Source: CAYVFC01 sp964450715
GTDB taxonomy: Bacteria; Myxococcota_A; Polyangia; Polyangiales; JAFGIB01
Assembly (NCBI GenBank): GCA_964450715.1
Contig: CAYVFC010000043.1
Span: 1-56,018, forward strand
Direction: 5' to 3'
Length of the DNA: 56,018 nt
The notes under the pieces were generated by a model. It was not told where the DNA came from, searched no databases, and worked only from the letters and a program-made list of their open reading frames with translations. Position numbers and translations under genes: made by a program. Shown piece by piece: positions 29,958 through 37,770 of the stretch (the first letter of the stretch is position 1; each line of letters starts with the position of its first letter).

Positions 29958-30482
29958 GTGTTTCGTCGCTTCATCTCGTCTCTATTCTGTTGCGCCGCCC
30001 TGCTCGGATGCGATCGAGATTCCGACCCTTCGCCCACCGCGGCTTCTGCCGCGGACGACCCGGTTCCCCTACTGGCGGAGCGGGCGCGAGCGACCGGTGA
30101 GAAGAGCCGGCAGAAGCGCGAGCCTGGAACGATCATCGATCCGTCCTTCGAGCTGCGTGCGAACGCCGAGGGCCGTTACGAGCCGGGCAAGCCCGGACGA
30201 TTCCAGGTAACCATCCGTCCCAAGGGCAAATACCACCTCAACCTGGAGTTTCCGTCCTCGATAGCCGTCGAGGCACCTCAGAGCGTCTCGTTTCCGAAAT
30301 CGACTCTGAGCCGAGCCGACGCCGAGCTCTTCGGCGAGCAGCTCGCCAGGTTCGAGGTGCAGTTCACGCCCGCCGCGGCCGGAACCCACCGGGTAGAAGC
30401 CCGGGCAACCTTCGCGGTTTGCACGCCAAAGGTCTGTATCCCCAAGAAGGAAACCCTCACGGTCGACTTGTCAGTGCAGTAG
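29958..30482 (+). CDS. Lipoprotein with DsbD N-terminal-like domain
   Basis: 174 residues from GTG 29958. Lipoprotein signal MFRRFISSLFCCAALLGC (Cys18; Asp at +2, which in E. coli favours inner-membrane retention). The folded part (about 60-174) is an immunoglobulin-like beta domain with the strand pattern of DsbD-alpha (KYHLNLEFPSSIAVE, FEVQFTPAAAGTHRVEARAT) and a terminal pair C-T-P-K-V-C, comparable to the redox-related Cys of DsbD-alpha. It lacks the membrane and thioredoxin domains of DsbD, so a small periplasmic binding or redox-partner role is possible but unproved. Confidence 0.75.
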   Translation: MFRRFISSLFCCAALLGCDRDSDPSPTAASAADDPVPLLAERARATGEKSRQKREPGTIIDPSFELRANAEGRYEPGKPGRFQVTIRPKGKYHLNLEFPSSIAVEAPQSVSFPKSTLSRADAELFGEQLARFEVQFTPAAAGTHRVEARATFAVCTPKVCIPKKETLTVDLSVQ

Positions 30483-30503
30483 GGGCGGGCCTTGCGCCGC
30501 CCC
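30479..30503. repeat. GTAGGGGCGGG hairpin after the DsbD-N-like gene
   Basis: GTAGGGGCGGGCCTTGCGCC then GCCCC forms a short GC-rich stem and begins within the stop codon of the preceding gene. It shares its first bases and form with the hairpin at 24650-24677. No T-tract follows. Confidence 0.4.
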
Positions 30504-30585
30504 ATGAAACGATTGCCCGGGTCAAGGAAGGCGGCAAGCCCGGAAACATTTACCCCGACCGCGGCGCGTTGTACCGTCTTGCCTG

Positions 30586-30978
30586 ATGATCGTCGGAATC
30601 GGACTGGACGTCTGCGAAATCGCGCGCATCCGCCGCAACCTCGAGCGGTACGGCTCGCGGTTCATGGATCGATTGCTGACTCCGGCCGAGCGCGCCTACT
30701 GCGAGAAACGCAAGGATGTGGCCGTGCCCTTTGCCGGGCGCTTCGCGGCCAAGGAGGCCGCGATCAAGGCCCTGGGTGGACCGCCCGGGTTGCGGTGGCG
30801 CGACATGGAGGTGCTGCCAACCGCGCGGGAGCGGCCGCGGCTTTACCTGCACGGAACCGGAGCGCGCGTCGCCCGTGACCTGGGCGCCGGCCGCTTTCAC
30901 GTGACCATCACCCACGACGCGGGCGTGGCCGCGGCCGTAGTCATACTGGAAGCAGAGGAACGAGGAACAAGGGAATGA
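30586..30978 (+). CDS. acpS: Holo-[acyl-carrier-protein] synthase
   Basis: Transfers 4'-phosphopantetheine from CoA to the acyl carrier protein for fatty-acid synthesis. 130 residues, normal for AcpS. The N-terminal GIGLDVCEI holds the Mg-binding Asp8 and the RFAAKEAAIKAL helix the Mg-binding Glu57; TITHD near the C-terminus is the usual CoA-side block. Overlaps nnr by four bases (ATGA), a gene pair often found together. Confidence 0.95.
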   Translation: MIVGIGLDVCEIARIRRNLERYGSRFMDRLLTPAERAYCEKRKDVAVPFAGRFAAKEAAIKALGGPPGLRWRDMEVLPTARERPRLYLHGTGARVARDLGAGRFHVTITHDAGVAAAVVILEAEERGTRE

Positions 30979-32510
30979 TTCCACTACTGACCAGGGAGGC
31001 GGTCCGCCAGCTCGATCTCGACGCCGTGGAAAAGCTGGGACTGCCCAGCATCGTCCTGATGGAAAACGCCGGGCTGCGCGCGACCGAGCTCATCGTCGAA
31101 TCGTTCCCGGAGCGGCTCGGGAGCGTGGCCGTCATCGCCGGTCCCGGGCAGAACGGCGGCGACGGATGGGTGATCGCGCGGCAGCTCTTCAACCGGGGGG
31201 TCGTGCCCCTTCCCGTCCTGGTCGGAAGCGACGAGCGGGTGCGCGGAGACGCCCGGACCAACCTCGACGCGCTGCGTAAGCTGGGTGTGCGCGTACCCTC
31301 TACGGCCCGAAACGGCAAGAAGGCGGTCGAGACCACGCTCAAGAAGGCCTCGCTGGTGGTGGACGCCCTGTTCGGCACGGGGCTCGACCGTCCGCTGGCC
31401 GGGGACTACGCCTGGGCGGTCGAACGGATTAATCGGTGTAAAATTCCCTGCGTGGCGCTCGACCTGCCCAGCGGCGTGGACGCCAATACGGGAGCGGTGC
31501 TGGGGGCGGCGGTGCGCGCGCGCCTGACCGTCACCTTTGCCGCGCTCAAGCGCGGGCTTCACCACTACCCGGGCGCGGAGCTGGCCGGACGGGTGGCCTG
31601 CGCGTCCATCGGCATCCCGGCTCCGGAGCAGAGCCCGGTCTTGCTGTTGGAGCCGGCCGACGTGGCCCGATGGATCGGAGCGCGCGGTCCGGACGCGCAC
31701 AAGGGGACAGCGGGCGACCTGCTGGTGGTGGCCGGCTCCCCGGGACGGACGGGGGCGGCGCTTCTCTCGGGTCTGGGCGCGCTCCGCGCGGGAGCGGGGC
31801 TGGTCACCCTGGCGGCCAGGGGAAGCGCGCGCGAGGCGCTCGACGCCAAGGTCGTCGAGCTGATGACCGCGCCGGTGCCTTTCGATACTATCGATTCTCA
31901 CCGCGTGGTGCTGGAGCACGCCTCCACCAGCTCGGCCGCGGTGGTCGGCCCCGGGCTCGGGCTGGATATCTCGGGCCGCGAGCTCGCGCGCAAGCTAGCG
32001 GTGCAGCTCCCGCTCCCGGCCCTGCTCGACGCCGACGCGCTCACCTCGATCGGCACCGATCTCGAGATGCTCAAGCGGGCGCGCGGAGCGCGCGTACTCA
32101 CCCCTCATCCCGGAGAGGCCTCCCGGCTCCTCGATTGCTCCACGGCCGAGATACAGGCGGACCGGCACAGGGCTGCCGCGGCCATCGCCGCACAGAGCTC
32201 AGCGGTGGTGGTGCTCAAGGGCGCGCGAACCATCGTGGCCGCGCCTGACGGCCGGCAGCGCGTCTGCTCGGCCGGAACCCCGGCACTCGCCACCGCCGGA
32301 ACCGGCGACGTGCTCTCCGGCGTAATCGGCTGCCTGCTGATGGTGCTGCCGGCTTTTGACGCGGCCGCAGCCGGAGCCATGCTGCACGCGCTGGCCGGCG
32401 AGCTCTGCGCCCGTTCGGACCGGGGGCTTCTGGCGCGCGAGGTCGCCGACGCTGTTCCACGAGCGCTGGAGAGTTGCCGCGAAGCGTTACCGTTCGAGGA
32501 CCGAGACTGA
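30975..32510 (+). CDS. nnr: Bifunctional NAD(P)H-hydrate epimerase / ADP-dependent dehydratase
   Basis: Repairs damaged NAD(P)H hydrates. 511 residues, normal for the fused enzyme. The N-terminal epimerase half (YjeF_N) shows IVLMENAG, IAGPGQNGGDGWVIAR, VVDALFGTGL and VALDLPSGVDANTG. The C-terminal dehydratase half (YjeF_C, ribokinase-like) starts near DAHKGTAGDLLVVAGSPG, then LDADALT, LTPHPGEASRLL, VVLKGARTIVA and the nucleotide-binding GTPALATAGTGDVLSGVI. The ATG start overlaps the acpS stop. Confidence 0.96.
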   Translation: MIPLLTREAVRQLDLDAVEKLGLPSIVLMENAGLRATELIVESFPERLGSVAVIAGPGQNGGDGWVIARQLFNRGVVPLPVLVGSDERVRGDARTNLDALRKLGVRVPSTARNGKKAVETTLKKASLVVDALFGTGLDRPLAGDYAWAVERINRCKIPCVALDLPSGVDANTGAVLGAAVRARLTVTFAALKRGLHHYPGAELAGRVACASIGIPAPEQSPVLLLEPADVARWIGARGPDAHKGTAGDLLVVAGSPGRTGAALLSGLGALRAGAGLVTLAARGSAREALDAKVVELMTAPVPFDTIDSHRVVLEHASTSSAAVVGPGLGLDISGRELARKLAVQLPLPALLDADALTSIGTDLEMLKRARGARVLTPHPGEASRLLDCSTAEIQADRHRAAAAIAAQSSAVVVLKGARTIVAAPDGRQRVCSAGTPALATAGTGDVLSGVIGCLLMVLPAFDAAAAGAMLHALAGELCARSDRGLLAREVADAVPRALESCREALPFEDRD

Positions 32511-32616
32511 GGAAGAGCTAACCCCTGTTGTCTTCGCGCGTCGACTGAAGCAACATCGACCCGAACCAGGCGCGGCAGTAGCTCGAAGAAACGCGCCAGA
32601 AGGAGGGATCTCCGCC

Positions 32617-33516
32617 GTGCTTCGAGAGCGCGATACCGAACGGTTCCTGCGACTGCTCCCCTATATCTCTCTGGCCCTGGCCCTCTTTTCCGGTTGCCAG
32701 AAGGAAGGCGCGGACAAGGCGCGCAAGGCCATCGTAGAAAAGGACGCCCCTCACGTGGCGCGAATCGTCCGGGAGGACCTGGAACGACACGAGCAAGGCC
32801 TGCGCAAGGCCGCCGAACGCCTGGCACCCGGCTTTGTCCGCGTGACGGGCGAGCAACAGGAAAAGGACATGCGGCTGACGCTGAAGCTGCTGCGCCTTCC
32901 GCGTCCGAACAACAAGATCAAGGTAGACGAGCTGGTGATCTCGCCCATGAGCTTCATGGCCGTGGTGGGCAAGGACGGCACCGTGATCGCCCGCGACGGT
33001 CCGGCGGACAAGGACAGGATGAAGGGCATGAACCTGGCGAAGAGCTTCCCCGTGGTTGCGGAAGCCCTGGACGGCAAGCCGGGTCAAGCCATCGGCGAGT
33101 TCGACAATCCGGTCAAGGGCGGCAAGCCCTCGGTCACCCTGCTCATGGCCGCCCCCTCCCGCCACGAAGAAGAGGTGGTGGGCTGCCTGGTGCTCGGTAT
33201 CCCGCTCTGGCGCATCGCCCAGCGCCTCAGTCGCCAGCTACAGACCGAGTACGCGGGCACCGATACTGTGATCTGGGTCTACCTCTACCGCGGCGACGAG
33301 CTACACCATTTCGGCACCCCCCAGAGCCTCGACCTCGTAGTACCGGACGGCAAGGCCCGCCAGCAGGGGCTGAGCAAAAGCCCCAGCGGCTTCACGAACG
33401 AGATGTATCAGTTCGGATCCTGGTACGGCTACGGCGTACACCCGATGAAGATCCTGGGAGACGACGTGGGAACGGTGATCTTCCGGATGGAGGGGAAGAA
33501 GAAGACCGAGAAGTAG
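32617..33516 (+). CDS. Lipoprotein with Cache-like sensor domain
   Basis: 299 residues from GTG 32617, chosen for AAGGAGGG eight bases upstream and because it opens the lipoprotein signal (RFLRLLPYISLALALFSGC, Cys27). The rest looks like an extracytoplasmic sCache/double-Cache-type sensor: a long N-terminal helix (VREDLERHEQGLRKAAERLA), ISPMSFMAVVGKDGTVIARD, FPVVAEALDGKPGQAIGEF, VTLLMAAPSRHEEEVVGCLVLG and TVIWVYLYRGDELHHFGTP. Unlike usual Cache receptors it has no transmembrane output domain, so any signalling would need a partner. An in-frame upstream region to 32356 overlaps nnr and is not protein-like. Confidence 0.72.
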   Translation: MLRERDTERFLRLLPYISLALALFSGCQKEGADKARKAIVEKDAPHVARIVREDLERHEQGLRKAAERLAPGFVRVTGEQQEKDMRLTLKLLRLPRPNNKIKVDELVISPMSFMAVVGKDGTVIARDGPADKDRMKGMNLAKSFPVVAEALDGKPGQAIGEFDNPVKGGKPSVTLLMAAPSRHEEEVVGCLVLGIPLWRIAQRLSRQLQTEYAGTDTVIWVYLYRGDELHHFGTPQSLDLVVPDGKARQQGLSKSPSGFTNEMYQFGSWYGYGVHPMKILGDDVGTVIFRMEGKKKTEK

Positions 33517-33534
33517 AACCAGCCTCGGAGAAAC

Positions 33535-33650
33535 TCTTCCCGGTTATTTCGAGCAGCCGAAGCCAACCAGGACCTCCCTATCATTTCGAGCAGCGAAGCC
33601 AAGCAGCCCCCCTCTGTCATTTCGAGAAGCCGAAGGCGACGAGAAATCTC
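33535..33650. repeat. Three tandem ATTTCGAG-type intergenic repeats
   Basis: Three diverged copies of about 36 bases with the core ATTTCGAGCAGCCGAAGCCA: around 33535-33572, 33573-33607 and 33608-33650. The last ends in GACGAGAAATCTC, so that ATTTCGAG and CGAGAAAT form an outer dyad. The array fills the space between the convergent Cache-like lipoprotein and aat genes. Confidence 0.8.
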
Positions 33651-33662
33651 TTTATTTATCAA

Positions 33663-34394
33663 TCACTTATAATAAGAATCAAGAAAAAGCTTCAAGCACT
33701 CCTGCGGATTCTTATCGAAAGCCCACCTTCCCCGACGCGTGGGATTCGAAAGGGCGCGGCGCAGCGCGGACAGGTAGCGACGCCGGCGCCACTCGACCGC
33801 GCCGAAGCGCTCGAGGTGGTCGGTATAGACCTGGCAGTCGATGAAGTGGAAGCCCCAGAAACGGAGATTTCCGCATAGTGTCACGGTAGCTACCTTGGAC
33901 GCATCCGGCTCGCTCGCGAACATGGATTCGCCGCAGAAGACCCTTCCCAGGGAGAGGCCGTAGAGGCCTCCTACCAGCCGGTCGTCGTGCCAGGCTTCCA
34001 CGCTGTGGGCAAAGCCGAGCTCGTGCAGGGCACGAAACCCCTCTACCATCTCATCGGTGATCCAGGTGCCGTCCTGGCCGCGCCGAGGGGTGTCTGCACA
34101 GGCCAGCATTACCTCGCGGAAGGCTGTATCGGTTCTGATATCGTAGGGCTGTTTGCGAATGGTCTTTCGCAGGGAGCGGCTCACGCGCACGGCGTCCAGC
34201 GGCAGGACGAAACGCGGGTCGGGTGAGAACCATAGCAACGGCATACCCTCGTGCGGCCAGGGAAAGATCCCTTGAGAGTAGGCCAGGATGAGACGGTCCG
34301 GACGGGTGTCCCCGCCGGCCGCCACCACTCCCTCGGGCGAGGCGCCTTCCGGCGGGGGGAAGACCAGGTCGTCGGTGAGCCAGTAGACCGGCAT
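33663..34394 (-). CDS. aat: Leucyl/phenylalanyl-tRNA-protein transferase
   Basis: Adds Leu or Phe to proteins with N-terminal Lys or Arg, making them N-degron substrates. 243 residues, normal. Family blocks: FPPPEGASPEGVVAAGGD, LILAYSQGIFPW, LLWFSPDPRFVLPL, SVEAWHDDRLVGGLYGLSLG, FCGESMFA and SKVATVTLC. ATG 34394 shares one base with the clpA stop (TGATG), so translation is probably coupled; a GTG one codon earlier is also possible. Confidence 0.95.
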   Translation of the reverse strand: MPVYWLTDDLVFPPPEGASPEGVVAAGGDTRPDRLILAYSQGIFPWPHEGMPLLWFSPDPRFVLPLDAVRVSRSLRKTIRKQPYDIRTDTAFREVMLACADTPRRGQDGTWITDEMVEGFRALHELGFAHSVEAWHDDRLVGGLYGLSLGRVFCGESMFASEPDASKVATVTLCGNLRFWGFHFIDCQVYTDHLERFGAVEWRRRRYLSALRRALSNPTRRGRWAFDKNPQECLKLFLDSYYK

Positions 34395-36670
34395 CACTCG
34401 AACGTGAACTTGAGCCCATCCTCGCCCAAATCGGCCCGCGCGGTTCCGCCCTCCTCGAGGCCTCCGAAGAGCAGCGCCTCGCTGAGCGGCTTCTTTATGC
34501 TCTCCTCCACCAGCCGCGCCATGGGTCTGGCGCCAAAGGCCGGGTCGTAGCCGTTGTCGGCCAGCCAGCCCCTCGCTTCATCGCTGACCTGCAATCGGAC
34601 CCGCTTCTCGTCCAGCATCCCCCGCAGCAGGCCGAGCTCCTTGTCCACCACCTTGAGGATGGTCTCGCGGTCCAGGCCGTTGAAGAAGAGCCAGCCGTCC
34701 AGCCGGTTGCGGAACTCGGGCGAGAAGGTGCGCTCGATGGCGCTCTTGGCCTTGCTCGCGTCGACCTCCCTGCCCGTCTTGCCCGCTTCCAACCCGAATC
34801 CGATGTTGCCCCGGCTCATCTCGAAAGCGCCGGCATTGGTGGTCATGATGACGATGACGTTGCGGAAGTCCGCCTTGCGCCCCTGGTTGTCGGTGAGCGT
34901 GGCATGGTCCATCACCTGCAGCAGGATGTTGAACAGCTCCTGATGCGCCTTCTCGATCTCGTCCAGCACCACCACGCTGTAGGGATGCTTGCGTACCGCG
35001 TCGGTCAGCAGCCCACCCTGGTCGAAGCCCACGTAACCGGGCGGGGCGCCGATCAGGCGCGACACGGCGTGCCGCTCCGAGTACTCGCTCATGTCGTAGC
35101 GGAGAAGCTCGATCCCCATGGTGATGGCGAGCTGCCGCGCCAGCTCGGTCTTGCCGACGCCCGTGGGCCCGGCAAACAGGAAGCATCCCACGGGACGCTC
35201 CGGGCTGCGCAGACCGCTGCGCGCCATGCGGATGGCTGTGGCGAGCTTGGCCACGGCCTCGTCCTGCCCGAAGATGACCCGCTTCAAATCCTGCTCCAGA
35301 TTGCGCAACCGGTCTCGGTCCGACGAGGAGACGGTCTTCTCCGGGATGCGGGCCATCTTGGCCACCACGCGCTCGATATCCGCAGCGGTCACCCGATGCT
35401 TGCGCTCCTTTTCCGGTCGCAGCCTGTCGAGCGAGCCCGATTCGTCGATCACGTCGATGGCCTTGTCCGGCAGAAACCGGTCGTTGACGTGTCGGGCCGC
35501 CAGCGCGGCCGCTGCTTCCAGCGCGTCGGCGTCGTACTCGACCTGATGGTACTCCTGGTAACGCTGTTGGAGCCCCTTGAGTATCTCCACCGTCTCGCTC
35601 ACCGAGGGCTCGCCGATCTCGATCTTCTGGAATCGCCGCGCCAGCGCGTGGTCGCGCTCCACGTGCTTGTAGTCTTGGAAGGTGGTGGCCCCGATGCAGC
35701 GCATTCGATCCGAGGCCAGCGCGGGTTTGAGGATGCTGGAGGCATCGAGCGAGGCGCCGGTCGTCGCACCCGCACCCATGATGGACTGCAGCTCGTCGAT
35801 GAAAAGGATGGCCCGGTCCTGCTCCTGCACCCGTTTGATGACGCCCTTCAACCGCTGCTCGAACTGGCCGCGGTACTGGGTACCGGCCAGCAGCGACCCC
35901 ATGTCCAGGGCGTAGATGTTCGCTCCCTTAAGGGCGTCCGGAACCCGGTCCTCGTGGATGGCCAGCGCCAGCCCCTCGGCCATGGCGGTCTTTCCCACGC
36001 CTGACTCGCCCACGAAGATGGGGTTGTTCTTGCGCCTACGGCAGAGCACCTGCATGGTGCGCTCCAGCTCTGTTGTCCGACCGATCAGCGGATCGATGCG
36101 CCCCTCGGCCGCCTCTCGCACCAGGTCGGTCGCAAAGGCTTCCAGCGGATCGACCCTTTTCTCGCCCTCCTCGTCGTACTGCTGCTGCTCCGGGTCCTCT
36201 ATTTCCTCCAGCTCCTGCAAGCGGTCGCCGTTCGCGCCGTGCGAAACGTACCGCTTGAGCTCCAGGGGGTCGATGCCCTCTTGCCGCAAGTAATAGACGG
36301 CAAAGGAATCCTCCTCCTCCTCGAAAATCTGAACCAGAACCGATGACCCGCGCAGCACCCGCTGCTCCGACGATACGGCCTGCAGCCCTGCCCGTTGCAA
36401 CACCCGCCTGACCATGAGCGTCTGCTGTACCTCCACGTGGACATCTTCCGGGAGCCTGGGCATCTTCTCCTGGAGAAAGGCGTAGAGCTTCTTTCTCAGA
36501 CGCTCCTTGTTTCCGCCGCACGCCTCGATGGCATCCGCGACGCTGGGATCGTCCAGCAGGCCGAGCAGCAGGTGCTCCAGCGTCACGTACTCGTGGCGCA
36601 TTCTGGCAGCCTCGGTGAAGGCACGCTGTAAAGCGGCCTGCAACCCTCTGGCTACGGACGGCCCCGGCAT
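34394..36670 (-). CDS. clpA: ATP-dependent Clp protease ATPase subunit ClpA
   Basis: AAA+ unfoldase that feeds ClpP. 758 residues, as in E. coli ClpA. N-domain with double Clp repeat (AFTEAARMRHEYVTLEHLLL), D1 Walker A GESGVGKTA and Walker B AILFIDE, D2 Walker A GPTGVGKTEL and SVVVLDEIEKAH, and the ClpP-docking loop NIGFG before FSPEFRNRLDGW. clpS lies four bases upstream and aat overlaps downstream, so the three form one unit. clpP is not in the window. Confidence 0.97.
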   Translation of the reverse strand: MPGPSVARGLQAALQRAFTEAARMRHEYVTLEHLLLGLLDDPSVADAIEACGGNKERLRKKLYAFLQEKMPRLPEDVHVEVQQTLMVRRVLQRAGLQAVSSEQRVLRGSSVLVQIFEEEEDSFAVYYLRQEGIDPLELKRYVSHGANGDRLQELEEIEDPEQQQYDEEGEKRVDPLEAFATDLVREAAEGRIDPLIGRTTELERTMQVLCRRRKNNPIFVGESGVGKTAMAEGLALAIHEDRVPDALKGANIYALDMGSLLAGTQYRGQFEQRLKGVIKRVQEQDRAILFIDELQSIMGAGATTGASLDASSILKPALASDRMRCIGATTFQDYKHVERDHALARRFQKIEIGEPSVSETVEILKGLQQRYQEYHQVEYDADALEAAAALAARHVNDRFLPDKAIDVIDESGSLDRLRPEKERKHRVTAADIERVVAKMARIPEKTVSSSDRDRLRNLEQDLKRVIFGQDEAVAKLATAIRMARSGLRSPERPVGCFLFAGPTGVGKTELARQLAITMGIELLRYDMSEYSERHAVSRLIGAPPGYVGFDQGGLLTDAVRKHPYSVVVLDEIEKAHQELFNILLQVMDHATLTDNQGRKADFRNVIVIMTTNAGAFEMSRGNIGFGLEAGKTGREVDASKAKSAIERTFSPEFRNRLDGWLFFNGLDRETILKVVDKELGLLRGMLDEKRVRLQVSDEARGWLADNGYDPAFGARPMARLVEESIKKPLSEALLFGGLEEGGTARADLGEDGLKFTFE

Positions 36671-36674
36671 GGCT

Positions 36675-36995
36675 CTATTGCTCCGGCTCGATGCTGAGCA
36701 TCAGGGGGTACTCGCGCTGCCGGGCCATCATCTCCACCGTACGTACCTTCATTTCCGCGACCTCGAAGGTGTAGACGCCGGCCACCCCCACACCGTTGTT
36801 GTGAACGTGCAGCATGATCTGCACCGCCTCGGGCTCTGCCTTGTGGAACACGGAACGTAATACCTCGATCACGAAGTCTCGCGTTGTGTAGTCGTCATTG
36901 TGCATGAGCACACGGTACAGGCGCGGCTCCTTGACCCTACGCCCCGCTTTCGGCCGGGTGATGACGGCCGTCTCGCTCTTCGGCTTCCCGGGCAT
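36675..36995 (-). CDS. clpS: ClpS, N-degron adaptor of ClpAP
   Basis: Recognises N-terminal Leu, Phe, Tyr or Trp and delivers the protein to ClpA. 106 residues, normal. The core LYRVLMHNDDYTTRDFVIEV contains the substrate-pocket NDD, and the second block reads VHNNGVGVAGVYTFEVAEMK. The basic N-terminal extension (KSETAVITRPKAGRRVKEP) would insert into ClpA. ATG 36995 follows GGAGAGAGTTAG. Upstream lie the nested inverted-repeat elements at 37044-37331. Confidence 0.96.
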   Translation of the reverse strand: MPGKPKSETAVITRPKAGRRVKEPRLYRVLMHNDDYTTRDFVIEVLRSVFHKAEPEAVQIMLHVHNNGVGVAGVYTFEVAEMKVRTVEMMARQREYPLMLSIEPEQ

Positions 36996-37043
36996 CTAAC
37001 TCTCTCCGCCACTAATTTAATACATCGGCCGGCGTCGTCGAGA

Positions 37044-37331
37044 GGGGTCGGACTTAACTATTTAGTTCCCGGCTCAAAATGCAACTCCCGTCGCCTCGCT
37101 TGCGGGGCGGGCGCATCTGCTGCGTCGTTCCTCCTCGAAATAGCCCCACTATTCGCTCGTCGTCACTCCTTGCAGCTGCGCCCGCCGCGCTGCGCGATGC
37201 TCGGTCCGGCATTTTGAGCCGGGAACTATTTAACAAACCACATCAACAGGAATCGCACTCGACTTTTTGACAAACGGGTCGTTTTCCACGCGGTTTTTCG
37301 GTCGGATTGCTAAATAGTTAAGTCCGACCCC
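37044..37331. repeat. Outer 288-bp inverted-repeat element carrying a nested insertion
   Basis: Perfect 22-bp inverted repeats at 37044-37065 (starting GGGGTCGGACTTAACTATTT) and 37310-37331 (ending AGTTAAGTCCGACCCC). The family A element at 37063-37228 lies within, abutting the left arm; without it the outer unit would be about 120 bp. GGGGTC...GACCCC ends recall REP-like units of RAYT (Y1) transposases, an inference from memory. It fills the 355-base region between clpS and the PIN-domain gene, on the clpS promoter side. Confidence 0.75.
37063..37228. repeat. 166-bp palindromic MITE-like element, family A copy 2
   Basis: Perfect 20-bp terminal inverted repeats, TAGTTCCCGGCTCAAAATGC at 37063-37082 and its complement at 37209-37228. 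Same length as copy 1 and a strongly similar interior (CGAAATAGCCCCACTATT, then CTCCTTGCA). GGGCGGGCGCA pairs with TGCGCCCGCC across the centre. CTATTTA occurs at 37058-37064 and again at 37226-37232, which may be a target duplication. Confidence 0.8.
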
Positions 37332-37354
37332 TTATTACCTTATTACCTTATTAC
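37331..37354. repeat. Three tandem CTTATTAC units
   Basis: CTTATTAC three times without interruption, starting at the last base of the outer inverted repeat and running over the stop codon of the PIN-domain gene. 8-bp units at the 3' end of a gene could shift its end if copy number changed. Confidence 0.85.
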
Positions 37355-37770
37355 GGTCGCATCAGAGCGTAAAAGCCGGCCTGCTCGAAGTGGACATCCG
37401 TCGTGGCTACCCTCGAAATGCCGCGCGCCCGCATTACCTCCATGCTGAGGCAGTCGGTCAAGCTCCAGGTCTTATCCCGAAACTCTCGGTAGAGCTTTTC
37501 TCCACGTAGCATGAGCGATCGGGTCGCGCCTAGGATCTCCCAACCGTCACCCTCGCGCAGCGCCGCGACCCAGTCGATGGCGTGCCGGCGCAGCGGGCTA
37601 CGCGCGAAGTAGTTACAGAGCTCGAGCACGACAGCGTCCGTCGTCACCATATGGGTTCTTTCGGCATCGAGCCGGTCCGCCAGCGAAAGCGCGCGTTCAT
37701 GCAGGGCGTCGCGAATATCGAGCATCGCCACGAAGAACGAGGTGTCCACGAAGACGGTTCTACCCGTCAT
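37351..37770 (-). CDS. PIN-domain ribonuclease, VapC-like toxin
   Basis: 139 residues from ATG 37770. A PIN domain with the four acidic metal ligands in order: Asp9 (VFVDTSFF), Glu50 (VVLELCNYF), Asp106 (SLTDCLSMEVM) and Asp125 (ATTDVHFEQ). Likely an RNase toxin of a VapBC-type pair. It overlaps the preceding gene by 11 bases and has GGGAG before the start. An upstream ATG at 37794 is possible but lies deeper in that gene. Confidence 0.85.
   Translation of the reverse strand: MTGRTVFVDTSFFVAMLDIRDALHERALSLADRLDAERTHMVTTDAVVLELCNYFARSPLRRHAIDWVAALREGDGWEILGATRSLMLRGEKLYREFRDKTWSLTDCLSMEVMRARGISRVATTDVHFEQAGFYALMRP

Noticed and set aside
37044..37331. A complete insertion sequence
   Set aside because: Too short for a transposase and no frame of quality; it is an inverted-repeat, non-autonomous element.
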